Origin: Brevibacterium sp. S22
Lineage (GTDB): Bacteria > Actinomycetota > Actinomycetes > Actinomycetales > Brevibacteriaceae
DNA: 37,966 bases
Assembly: GCF_004745485.1 (NCBI RefSeq)
Contig: NZ_RHFG01000032.1
Location: 1-37,966 of the forward strand
Reading direction: 5' to 3'
The notes under the pieces were generated by a model. That model had not been told where the DNA came from. It was given only the letters and a program-made list of their open reading frames with translations, and made no database searches. How positions within the stretch are numbered: position 1 is the first letter of the stretch; every line of letters starts with the position of its first letter. Below, piece after piece: positions 23,630-31,273 of this stretch. Both the position numbers and the translations under genes were made by a program.

Positions 23630-23644
23630 TAGACTGGCCCCATG
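23630..23644 (+). promoter_or_regulatory. Leaderless promoter of lgt
   Basis: The -10 box TAGACT (23630-23635) lies only 6 nt before ATG 23642, and there is no ribosome binding site. This is the layout of actinobacterial leaderless mRNAs. The -35 region is weak and lies next to the 21-bp repeats. Confidence 0.5.
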
Positions 23645-24592
23645 CCTGCAGTTCCCACGAGTGCGCTTCTCGCCTCCAGCGCGACCACACCGTTCGACGC
23701 GACCACCCTGCCGCACGACATCTCCGCGGCGATCCCGAGTCCGAGCGTCTCGAGCTTCCAACTCGGCCCGCTGACGATCCACTTCTACGCACTGTGCATC
23801 CTCGTGGGCATCATCATCGCGATCGTGCTGACCAACCGTCGCCTGACCGCGCGCGGTGTCGAGGACTGGCAGGTGCTCGACATCGCGACGCTGGCCGTGC
23901 CGATGGCCATCGTCTTCGCCCGCATCTACCACGTGATCACGCACTATACGGACTACTTCGGCCCCGGCCGCAACCCGTGGAACCCCTTCGAGCCCGGGTC
24001 CGTGTGGGCGATCTGGGAGGGCGGGATCGCGATCTTCGGCTCCCTCATCGGCGGCACCCTCGGTGCGTGGATCATGTGCCGCAGGCTCGGCCTCAAGCTC
24101 ACGACGCTGCTCGACGCCTTAGCCCCCGGCCTCATCCTCGCTCAGGCCTGCGGGCGCTTCGGCAATTGGTTCAACCAGGAGCTCTTCGGCCTGCCGACCA
24201 CTCTGCCCTGGGGCCTCGAGATCGATCCCGGCAATCCGGCGATCCCCCTCGGCACTTCCCCGGGAACACTGTTCCACCCGACGTTCCTCTACGAAGTGAT
24301 CTGGAACAGCCTCGGCGCCCTGGTCCTGCTCTACCTCGGACGGAAGATCTTCTTCCAGTGGGGACGCCTCTTCGCCGTCTACCTCATGTGGTACGGCGCC
24401 GGCCGCATCGTGTGGGAGTCCATCCGCATCGACCCGAGCTTCGTCATCCTCGGCCTGCGCACGAACGTCTGGGGCGCGATCGGCGCGGTGGCACTGGGCG
24501 TCATCATCATGGCCGTCCAATACAAGCGCCACCCCGAACCCGAGGAATCACCGTTCATCCCCGGTCGGGAACCGCAGCCGGCCGACGACTGA
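23642..24592 (+). CDS. lgt: Prolipoprotein diacylglyceryl transferase
   Basis: A 316-residue, seven-helix membrane enzyme that transfers diacylglycerol from phosphatidylglycerol to the lipobox cysteine of prolipoproteins, the first step of lipoprotein maturation. It carries the Lgt signature GRFGNWFNQELFG (Arg, two Asn and Glu all present), HPTFLYE and the earlier IHFYALCILVGI helix. The N-terminus is about 35 residues longer than in E. coli Lgt, with a Ser/Thr-rich stretch. The C-terminus is short and charged. A single-copy housekeeping gene, here not linked to trp genes as in some actinobacteria. Flanked upstream by a repeat array and downstream by two oligomer repeats. Confidence 0.95.
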   Translation: MPAVPTSALLASSATTPFDATTLPHDISAAIPSPSVSSFQLGPLTIHFYALCILVGIIIAIVLTNRRLTARGVEDWQVLDIATLAVPMAIVFARIYHVITHYTDYFGPGRNPWNPFEPGSVWAIWEGGIAIFGSLIGGTLGAWIMCRRLGLKLTTLLDALAPGLILAQACGRFGNWFNQELFGLPTTLPWGLEIDPGNPAIPLGTSPGTLFHPTFLYEVIWNSLGALVLLYLGRKIFFQWGRLFAVYLMWYGAGRIVWESIRIDPSFVILGLRTNVWGAIGAVALGVIIMAVQYKRHPEPEESPFIPGREPQPADD

Positions 24593-24605
24593 AAGATTCC
24601 CTCGC

Positions 24606-24665
24606 CGAGGCGGCCCGCACAACCGTGGCCCCGATCCGTCAGAACCCCTCGCCGAGGCGGCCGAT
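24606..24665 (+). repeat. Two copies of CCTCGCCGAGGCGGCC after lgt
   Basis: CTCGCCGAGGCGGCC occurs twice about 50 bp apart in noncoding DNA between lgt and the thioesterase gene. Each copy holds the dyad CCTCG-C-CGAGG. The core CCGAGGCGG is frequent throughout the window (see findings). Confidence 0.55.
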
Positions 24666-24779
24666 CCCTGATCTGGACATGGGACCTCACCGTCCCGCCC
24701 GGGCCCCGCCCACGACGCAATCCGGGATTCCGTCCACGATTCCGTCTGCCCGCACCGCGCAGCATGATTCACAGATAAC

Positions 24780-24803
24780 TTACTCTCAAGTAACATAGGT
24801 CTC
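24780..24803 (+). promoter_or_regulatory. Operator over the leaderless thioesterase promoter
   Basis: Palindrome TTACT-CTCA-AGTAA (24780-24793) overlaps the -10 box TAACAT (24791-24796), which lies 7 nt before ATG 24804. A repressor bound here would block the promoter. The palindrome resembles CTACT-ATCG-AGTAG before the lipase gene. Confidence 0.5.
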
Positions 24804-25346
24804 ATGCACTTCACGCGTATGATTCTGCAGCTGCTCCGGTCTCGCCGTCGCCCGACGCAGGACATCTGGGACAGCTATTCCCTCCCTCTGCGGGTCCGAC
24901 TCTCAGAGATCGACATCTTCATGCACGTCAACAACGGCAAGTACTTCTCGATCATGGATCTGGGACGGCTCGACGTGCTGGTGCGAAGCGGTGTCTGGAG
25001 CACTCTCCGCGACAAGGGCTGGACCGGCGTCGTCAGCGCCGAGACCATCAGCTTCCGCAAATCACTCAAACTCGGTCAGCGCTACAGTCTCGAATCCCGG
25101 ATCATCGGAGTCGATGAGCGTGCCGTGTACTTCGAGCATCGAATAGTCGTCGAAGGTGAGATCTACGCTCGCGCCTTCGTAGCCACACGACTGCTCTCTG
25201 AGACAGGGACTGTGTCCAAGGAAGAAGCAATCGCCGTCTTCGGACCGCCGCCGGCCGATGTGGAACTGCCCGACTGGATCCACGATTGGCGCTTTCACAA
25301 CTCTCTGCCGAGCACACGACGACCGGCCGCGCACAGTTGGGCGTAG
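24804..25346 (+). CDS. Hot-dog-fold thioesterase-like protein
   Basis: A 180-residue protein with the single hot-dog domain of 4HBT/THEM6-type acyl-CoA thioesterases. RLSEIDIFMHVNNGKYFSIM is the family core, where D-x-x-x-H-V/M-N-N carries the catalytic Asp and the NNG turn, followed by MDLGRLDVLVRSG. It probably hydrolyses or binds acyl thioesters in the cytoplasm. An N-terminal basic stretch (LLRSRRRPTQ) could touch the membrane. There is no ribosome binding site before the ATG, in keeping with a leaderless mRNA. A monocistronic gene that converges on the aminotransferase gene with only 8 bp between stops. Confidence 0.8.
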   Translation: MHFTRMILQLLRSRRRPTQDIWDSYSLPLRVRLSEIDIFMHVNNGKYFSIMDLGRLDVLVRSGVWSTLRDKGWTGVVSAETISFRKSLKLGQRYSLESRIIGVDERAVYFEHRIVVEGEIYARAFVATRLLSETGTVSKEEAIAVFGPPPADVELPDWIHDWRFHNSLPSTRRPAAHSWA

Positions 25347-25354
25347 TGGGCAGC

Positions 25355-26548
25355 TCAGGCCCCGATCCACCCCTTGAGCCGTCCGAGGCCGGTCGTGATC
25401 GAGGCTTCGTCGATGCCGGAATAGGCCAGCCGGATATAGGAGCGGTCCTCACCGTCCTGCGGTGAGCCGAAGTGCTCGCGGGTGCAGAAGGAGACTCCGG
25501 TCGCGTGCAGGGCTTCGGTGGAGAAGTCGGATAAAGTCGCGATCCCCTTGGCTTCCATCGCCTCGGTGACATCGGGGAAGACGTAGAACGTCGAGCCCGG
25601 GGTCGCCACGCTCATGCCAGGGATGTCGTTGATCAGGCGGCAGGCGGCGTCGCGACGTTTGCGCAGCACTTCCAACATCTGGCCGACCGGTGCCTGTGGT
25701 CCGCGCAGAGCAGCGATGCCCGCCCACTGCACATACTGGTTCGTGCAGGATTCGTCGTTGGTGTTCATCAGTGAGATCGCCTCGGCGACCTCCTTCGGCG
25801 CGACCGCGCAGCCGAGCCGGGACCCGGTCATCGCGTACTTCTTCGAGAACGTGTAGAGGATGACGGTGCGCTCAGCCATCCCCGGCAGAGCAGCGATCGA
25901 CTGGGACTTGCCCTTATAGCGCATCTCGAAGTACGCCTCGTCGGAGAGCACCCACAGGTCGAACTCCTGCGCGATCGCCGCGATCGCCTCACGCTCGCCC
26001 GGAGTGGATTCAGCCGAGATCGGATTCTGCAGGTCGTTGTAGATGATCGCCGTCGTGTTCTCATCGATCGAGGCCCTCAGATGGTCGAGGTCGATGGCGA
26101 AGCCGTCGGAGGTCGGGACGTAGCGGTAGGGCAGAGCCGTGCCGCCGAAGTATTCGATCTGGGATTCGTAGATCGGGAATCCCGGATTCGGATAGAGCAC
26201 ACCCTCGCCGGGGTTCATCACGGCTTGGAGGAACTTCGTGATCACGGGCTTGCCACCGGTGGTCACGACCACCTCGGCGGGGTCGATCGTCATTCCCCGG
26301 CGAGAGCCGATGTCATCGGCGAGCGCCTCCCGCAGTTCCGGGATTCCCGGTCCGGGGCAGTACCCGGTCTTGCCGTCGCCGATGGCCTGCTCGATCGCTT
26401 CGACGATGTGGCCGGCCATGGGGAAATTGAGATCGCCGAGGTGGAACGGGAAGACCTCGTTGCCGCGGGCCTTCCAGTCGGCGGCGGCCTGGGCCACGCG
26501 GAACGCGGTCTCGGTGCCGAGGTTGTCCAGGCGGCGAGCGGTCTTCAT
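25355..26548 (-). CDS. Class I/II PLP-dependent aminotransferase
   Basis: A 397-residue fold-type I aminotransferase. The PLP lysine is in YTFSKKYAMTGSRLG. YNDLQNP replaces the usual N-x-x-N-P motif (Asn, Pro conserved), DEAYFEMRY carries the PLP-binding Asp and Tyr, and the C-terminal YIRLAYSG has the substrate-carboxylate Arg. Start ATG 26548 follows AAGGAG 7 nt upstream, rather than the frame's earlier start at 26581. Substrate (aspartate, alanine or aromatic) cannot be told. The neighbouring genes give no pathway. Confidence 0.88.
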   Translation of the reverse strand: MKTARRLDNLGTETAFRVAQAAADWKARGNEVFPFHLGDLNFPMAGHIVEAIEQAIGDGKTGYCPGPGIPELREALADDIGSRRGMTIDPAEVVVTTGGKPVITKFLQAVMNPGEGVLYPNPGFPIYESQIEYFGGTALPYRYVPTSDGFAIDLDHLRASIDENTTAIIYNDLQNPISAESTPGEREAIAAIAQEFDLWVLSDEAYFEMRYKGKSQSIAALPGMAERTVILYTFSKKYAMTGSRLGCAVAPKEVAEAISLMNTNDESCTNQYVQWAGIAALRGPQAPVGQMLEVLRKRRDAACRLINDIPGMSVATPGSTFYVFPDVTEAMEAKGIATLSDFSTEALHATGVSFCTREHFGSPQDGEDRSYIRLAYSGIDEASITTGLGRLKGWIGA

Positions 26549-26691
26549 TGTCGGCTCCTTCGTCGAAGGTCGTGGACGCAAAGGGGGTTCCGGTGTTCCG
26601 ATTGCTCAACTCCGGTTCACTCACGATAGACCAGGTGAGAGCCGATTGTCAGCGGTGTCCGCGGCTCAGCCGGTGGCGAGAGCTCCACGGG

Positions 26692-27249
26692 TCAGCCGGC
26701 GCCGAGCGCACTGCGCCCGGCCAGCAGACACCACAGTCCGATGACGAGGAAGACCGGCGCGCCGAGGATGCCGCACCAGAAGCTCGGCGCGGCGATCTCA
26801 CGCGGGAGGACGAAAGCCAGGACCGCGATGATCGTCAGCGCGAGCGCCGCGACGTGGAGGATGGGCTGGCCGAAGACGAGGGCGAGCGCGAAGAAATGGA
26901 TGCCGACGATCGCGAGGATGAGCGGTGCGATGATCTCGGCCTGCCCGGCCCGCAGAGCGAAGAAGCAGGCCACCGCACCGATGATGACCTCGGCCCAGAA
27001 CACGATGAGGTAGAGCGTGAAAGCGGAATTCCCCGTGGTGAAAGCACTGGATTCTGACCAATTGCCGATGGCGGTGAAGATGCTCGGGACGACGAGCACG
27101 AGTCCCGCGACTCCGAGCCCGGCGAGAACAAGTCGGAAGACCAGTGCCTTCGGCGGCGCTTCCTGTGCCCAACCTGACCAGATGAAGGCGGCGAGGCCGA
27201 AGATCGCACCGATCATGACGAGGTCGCGGGGGTGGGCCAGGTCGATCAT
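26692..27249 (-). CDS. Hypothetical membrane protein, 185 aa
   Basis: Five to six hydrophobic helices fill almost the whole protein: about residues 11-24, 38-60, 76-100, 105-125, 127-147 and 156-177. I recognise no family. An AAAGGGA element precedes ATG 27249. It stands divergent to the GNAT-like gene, with a perfect 14-bp palindrome in the shared spacer, and upstream of the aminotransferase on the same strand with a 143-bp gap, so a joint transcript is possible but not shown. Confidence 0.65.
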   Translation of the reverse strand: MIDLAHPRDLVMIGAIFGLAAFIWSGWAQEAPPKALVFRLVLAGLGVAGLVLVVPSIFTAIGNWSESSAFTTGNSAFTLYLIVFWAEVIIGAVACFFALRAGQAEIIAPLILAIVGIHFFALALVFGQPILHVAALALTIIAVLAFVLPREIAAPSFWCGILGAPVFLVIGLWCLLAGRSALGAG

Positions 27250-27299
27250 CGTCGATCCCTTTCGTCTCGGCCGACTGTACCTACACCCTACCCAACACC

Positions 27300-27313
27300 G
27301 AGGCGGCCGCCTC
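27300..27313. promoter_or_regulatory. Perfect 14-bp palindrome in a divergent promoter
   Basis: GAGGCGG-CCGCCTC, a perfect dyad containing the recurrent CCGAGGCGG oligomer on its left side, between the membrane-protein gene (minus) and the GNAT-like gene (plus). It may be an operator or just an oligomer of the repeat family. Confidence 0.35.
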
Positions 27314-27367
27314 CTGTGGTTTTCCCGATTCCTGACCGTTCCACACCGGGTGCGACGTCACCGGGCC

Positions 27368-27383
27368 TAGACTGGTGACCATG
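27368..27383 (+). promoter_or_regulatory. Leaderless promoter of the GNAT-like gene
   Basis: The -10 box TAGACT (27368-27373) is 7 nt before ATG 27381, the same box and nearly the same spacing as before lgt. No ribosome binding site is present. GTG at 27375 is an alternative start but would lie upstream of the expected mRNA end. Confidence 0.5.
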
Positions 27384-28142
27384 GACCTGACGATCTCGTC
27401 CCTGGCCGATCGCCCAGATCTCAAAGACGAATTCCTAGGCTTGGAGAACACCTGGCCGGAATTCATCCGTCGCGATCCCACCGGTGACCTCTACTATGCG
27501 CGAGATGTTCTCGACCTCTTCGCCGACTATGTCCTCCTCGCCCACACTGCGGCTGACGAGATCGTGGGAAAGGCACATTCGATTCCTTTCCGTCTCGGCG
27601 GCGAGAACTTGCCAGAGGACGGATGGGACGGAGTGATTCGACGCGGGATCCGCGCCGAACTGGTCGGAGAACCGACCGACACCTTGGCCGCACTGGAGAT
27701 TTTCGTCCGCCCCGACAGGCAGGGCCTGGGCCTGTCGGGAACGATCCTCGCGGCGCTGAGAGATCACGCCCGGAACCGCGGATTCGCCGAGGTGGTCGTA
27801 CCGGTGCGTCCGAATGGGAAGACCGACGTCCACGAACCGATGGACTCGTACGCGTTCAGGACCAGGGACGACGGTCTGCCCGTCGACCCATGGCTGCGCA
27901 CTCACATCCGCGCCGGCGGCACAATCGACGGTGTGGCCCATCGCGCCATGGTCATCGCCGGAACTCTGGACGAGTGGCGGACGTGGACCGGCCTTGAGAT
28001 GGATGAGTCAGGACCGGTTGACGTTCCTGGAGCACTCGCACCTGTGCTCTGCGATGTCGCACACGGCAGTGCGGTCTACGTCGAACCCAATGTGTGGGTG
28101 CGTCACCGAACCGGTCTGTCAGCAACTGACCTGCCGGTCTGA
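27381..28142 (+). CDS. GNAT-like N-acyltransferase
   Basis: A 253-residue protein with one recognisable element: LEIFVRPDRQGLGLSGTILAALRDHAR, in which R-P-x-R-Q-G-x-G is the acetyl-CoA pyrophosphate loop and helix of the GNAT fold, at about residues 111-136. The remainder does not match a subfamily I know; it is longer than a simple GNAT (about 150-170 residues). The acceptor substrate is unknown. It is probably transcribed alone from a leaderless promoter. Confidence 0.65.
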   Translation: MDLTISSLADRPDLKDEFLGLENTWPEFIRRDPTGDLYYARDVLDLFADYVLLAHTAADEIVGKAHSIPFRLGGENLPEDGWDGVIRRGIRAELVGEPTDTLAALEIFVRPDRQGLGLSGTILAALRDHARNRGFAEVVVPVRPNGKTDVHEPMDSYAFRTRDDGLPVDPWLRTHIRAGGTIDGVAHRAMVIAGTLDEWRTWTGLEMDESGPVDVPGALAPVLCDVAHGSAVYVEPNVWVRHRTGLSATDLPV

Positions 28143-28453
28143 CTCCGCGCCTGGGCCGGAACTCGATGGACTCCTGGTCGATGGGCTCGTGGTCGAGTCA
28201 GAGTCCGCAGGAGTCGGCCGGCCCACGGCGATCATGAGATGAGCGCAGGCAGGCATCGGCTGATCGAGCGTCATCATGGAATCGGAACATCGTTTCACCG
28301 ATTCCATATGGCAAAACGCTCTGCGTCAACCATTTACTTCGCTTGAATCGTGAGATAGACATGATTCCGTACGCTCCGTCACCGCCGACCGACACCATAC
28401 GGAACCGGCGAACCCGAACTCGCGAGCGGTCACCGACGATCAGGAGATGTACC
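28143..28453. other. Regulatory spacer before the FAD oxidase-aminotransferase operon
   Basis: About 310 bases without a convincing gene. It holds an inverted repeat ATGGAATCGG (28276-28285) / CCGATTCCAT (28298-28307) with a 12-nt spacer and no following T-run. Its position about 150 bp before the oxidase start and its AT-richer flank suggest an operator rather than a terminator, but a terminator of the GNAT-like gene is also possible. Confidence 0.45.
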
Positions 28454-29926
28454 GTGTCCTACCTCAACGGCGAGGCCTCCCACTGGCTGACTCAGTCACC
28501 ACCCGCGCCAGCGCCTCCGACCCCTCTGCCGACTGAGAAGCAGGATCTCATCATCGTCGGCGGCGGGCTCACCGGACTGTGGTCGGCTTACTATGCGCGG
28601 CAGGCTCATCCCGATTGGGCGATCACCATCGTCGAGGCTCGCCACATCGGCTACGGCGCTTCGGGACGCAACGGCGGTTGGCTCTCTACCTTGCTGCCAG
28701 GCAATCGGGTGAAGTACGCCGAGGCGGTCGACCGTGCACTCGCAACCGGAGACTCGAGTCGTGAGGGCAGTTCGGGCCGCGACGGCAGCTCCGCCCTGGA
28801 CGGTGTCGCGTCGGTCCGGTCCTTCCAGTCAGCCCTCTTCGATTCGATCGACGAAGTCCTCGACGTGTGCGAGACCGAGGGAATCGAGGCTCACCAGGTT
28901 CGCGGCGGCCACATCGACATCGCCCAGTCCGAGGCCGGGATGTCCCGCCTCCACGACCTCGTCAGTGCCAATGAGCGATTCGGCTACGCACCCGAGGATA
29001 TGCAGGTCCTCGACGCCGAAGACACCCGCGCACACATCAATGTCGCCGGTGCCCGCGGCAGCCTCTACTTCCCCGGCACCGCAGCGATCGATCCGGCGCT
29101 GCTCACCTGTGGTCTCGCCCGAGTCCTGCGCGAGCAGGGCGTGACGATCTGCGAGGACACGGCAGCCGGGCACATCGGCAAGGGTGCCGTTTCGACGACT
29201 CGCGGCCAGGTCACCGGGGACACGGTCTTCGTCTGCCTCGAGGGCTATTCGGACACTGTCACCGGCGACCTCCCCGGCTTGCAGGGGCGCCAGGTCATCC
29301 CGGTCTTCTCCTCGATGATCTCGACCGAACCTCTCCCGTCTGAGGTATGGGAGAGCATCGGCTGGGAGGGCCGCGAATGCCTCGGCGACACCGCACACAC
29401 CTTCATCTACGCCCAGCGCACCGCCGATGATCGGATCGCGATCGGCGGACGCGGGGCACCCTATGCTTATCGGTCGGGGCTGCCCGGTGACGGTGAGGTC
29501 CCCACCGAGGTGGTCAACCTCCTGGCCGGGCGTCTGTCCTCACTCTTCCCCGACCTCGACTTCGACATCGCGCATGCGTGGCGAGGTGCGCTCGGCGTTA
29601 CGCGCGATTGGTGCGCGGGCATCTTCTTCGATCCGGCGCAGCGGATCGGGGTGGCTCGCGGGTATGCCGGGCATGGGGTGACGGCCACGCATCTGGCGGC
29701 GAAGACTCTGCTCGACCGTGCCTCCGGTCAGTCAACCCCGCTGACGGCCCTGCCGTGGAACGATCACAACTCCGGCCAGTGGGAGCCTGAGCCGATCCGG
29801 TGGCTGGGCATCCGTTCGATGTACACGATCTTCGGCATCGCCGACACCTGGGAGGCAGCAACAGGGGCGAAGCGGACCAGTCTGCTCGCCCGGTTTGGCG
29901 CCCATCTCGCCGGACTCGCGGAATGA
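28454..29926 (+). CDS. FAD-dependent amine/amino-acid oxidoreductase (DAO family)
   Basis: A 490-residue flavoprotein of the DAO family, close in layout to gamma-glutamylputrescine oxidase (PuuB/OrdL-type). The dinucleotide-binding motif DLIIVGGGLTGLWSAYYAR is at about 31-49, GYGASGRNGGWLS is the typical second FAD-contact segment, and the C-terminal GVARGYAGHGVTATHLA closes the FAD site. It oxidises a C-N bond with O2 or another acceptor. Start GTG 28454 follows AGGAG 7 nt upstream. A Gly/Ser-rich low-complexity insert near residues 98-112 is unusual. The aminotransferase follows 89 bp later, which fits breakdown of an amine or amino acid (inference). Confidence 0.87.
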   Translation: MSYLNGEASHWLTQSPPAPAPPTPLPTEKQDLIIVGGGLTGLWSAYYARQAHPDWAITIVEARHIGYGASGRNGGWLSTLLPGNRVKYAEAVDRALATGDSSREGSSGRDGSSALDGVASVRSFQSALFDSIDEVLDVCETEGIEAHQVRGGHIDIAQSEAGMSRLHDLVSANERFGYAPEDMQVLDAEDTRAHINVAGARGSLYFPGTAAIDPALLTCGLARVLREQGVTICEDTAAGHIGKGAVSTTRGQVTGDTVFVCLEGYSDTVTGDLPGLQGRQVIPVFSSMISTEPLPSEVWESIGWEGRECLGDTAHTFIYAQRTADDRIAIGGRGAPYAYRSGLPGDGEVPTEVVNLLAGRLSSLFPDLDFDIAHAWRGALGVTRDWCAGIFFDPAQRIGVARGYAGHGVTATHLAAKTLLDRASGQSTPLTALPWNDHNSGQWEPEPIRWLGIRSMYTIFGIADTWEAATGAKRTSLLARFGAHLAGLAE

Positions 29927-30015
29927 CGCGACGCCGACCGAAGCACGCGCCCCGCCCCAGTCTCGCGTCGTGACCGACCCATCCCACACCAGAACGACAG
30001 GAGGACACTGACAGC

Positions 30016-31188
30016 ATGACGAACACGCGCCCTCGTATCTCCCCCATGGCCTCCACCTACCCGGCGTCGAGCATCCGCAAGATGTTCAACCTCGCGCTCG
30101 ACTTCCCCGATGCTGTGAAGCTGACCGTAGGCGAGCCCGACTTCAACACGCCTGAGCACATCAAGACCGCCGGCATCCGGGGAATCGAGCACGACAACAC
30201 CCGCTACGTCGCCAATGCCGGGATCCCCGAACTGCGTGCGGCCATCGCCCGCAAGTACTCCGGCCGGTGGAACCGTGACGACATCGCGCCCGAGAATGTC
30301 ATGGTCTCCTTCGGCGCGATGGAGGCCCTGACCTTCGCCCTCGACGTCACCGTCTCCCCGGGCGATGAGGTCATCATCCCTGATCCCAGCTTCCCGAACT
30401 ACATGGGCCAGGTGCACCGCCTCGGCGGGGCCGCGGTGTCCGTGCCGGTGACGGAGGACAACGACTTCAAGCTCCGCGCCGAGGATGTCCGGGCAGAAAT
30501 CACCGACCGCACCGCCGCGGTGCTCATCAACAGCCCCTCGAATCCGCTCGGCTCCGTCATGGACCGTACCGACCTCGAGCAGATCGCCGACCTCGCCGAG
30601 GAGCACGGGTTCACCGTCATCTCCGACGAGGTCTATGACGAGATGGTCTTCGACGACGCCGTCTTCACCTCCATCGCCGAGGTGCGTCCTGAGTTCGATC
30701 GCTACCTCGCGATCGGCAGCTTCTCGAAGACCTATGCGATGACCGGGTGGCGCTGCGGGTTCGTCATCGGCGCGCAAGACTTCATCGCCCCGATGGCACT
30801 CCTTCAGGAAGGGCTGACCTCGAGCCTGCCGGGCTTCGTGCAGGAGGCTGCGGTCGCCGCGATCGAGGGACCGCAGGACGTCGTCGAGTCGATGGTCGCT
30901 TCCTACGCCGAGCGCCGTGAGCTCATGGTAGAGCGCATCAACGCCATCGACGGGCTGAGCCTGCTCCGGCCGGCCGCGACCTTCTACGCGTGGGTCAACG
31001 TCAAGGACTGGGGGCTGAACTCCTGGGACCTGGCGACGCAGCTGCTTCAGACACACAACCTCGCGACGATTCCCGGTTCGGCCTTCGGACCGGCTGGCGA
31101 GGGGTATCTGCGGTTGACCTTCGCCGTCTCCCCCGAGACGATCAACACCGCGTGCGACCGTTTGGAGGCCTTCGCCGCGAGCCGGTGA
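30016..31188 (+). CDS. Class I/II PLP-dependent aminotransferase
   Basis: A 390-residue aspartate-aminotransferase-like enzyme: LTVGEPDFNTPEH, INSPSNPLGSV (N-x-P-x-N-P), VISDEVYDEM, PLP lysine in SFSKTYAMTGWRCGF, and the C-terminal substrate Arg in YLRLTFA. AGGAGG lies 11-12 nt before ATG 30016, longer than usual, so translation may be weak. It sits behind the FAD oxidoreductase. The pair resembles polyamine or amino-acid catabolic modules, in which an oxidase frees an aldehyde or keto acid and a transaminase handles the amino group. It is not closely similar to the aminotransferase at 25355. Confidence 0.88.
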   Translation: MTNTRPRISPMASTYPASSIRKMFNLALDFPDAVKLTVGEPDFNTPEHIKTAGIRGIEHDNTRYVANAGIPELRAAIARKYSGRWNRDDIAPENVMVSFGAMEALTFALDVTVSPGDEVIIPDPSFPNYMGQVHRLGGAAVSVPVTEDNDFKLRAEDVRAEITDRTAAVLINSPSNPLGSVMDRTDLEQIADLAEEHGFTVISDEVYDEMVFDDAVFTSIAEVRPEFDRYLAIGSFSKTYAMTGWRCGFVIGAQDFIAPMALLQEGLTSSLPGFVQEAAVAAIEGPQDVVESMVASYAERRELMVERINAIDGLSLLRPAATFYAWVNVKDWGLNSWDLATQLLQTHNLATIPGSAFGPAGEGYLRLTFAVSPETINTACDRLEAFAASR

Positions 31189-31273
31189 CGCTGTGGCTCG
31201 GCAGCTCGACGAGGCAGTGCTGACGTCGTGGTCGGCTTCTCGGCCGCCCACCGATGTCGATTCGCCGAGGCGG

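Noticed and set aside
23269..24798. A 509-codon plus-strand frame covering lgt
   Set aside because: Arg/His/Pro-rich shadow frame; lgt in the other frame has all family motifs. The 7-residue repeats it contains are just the translated 21-bp repeats.
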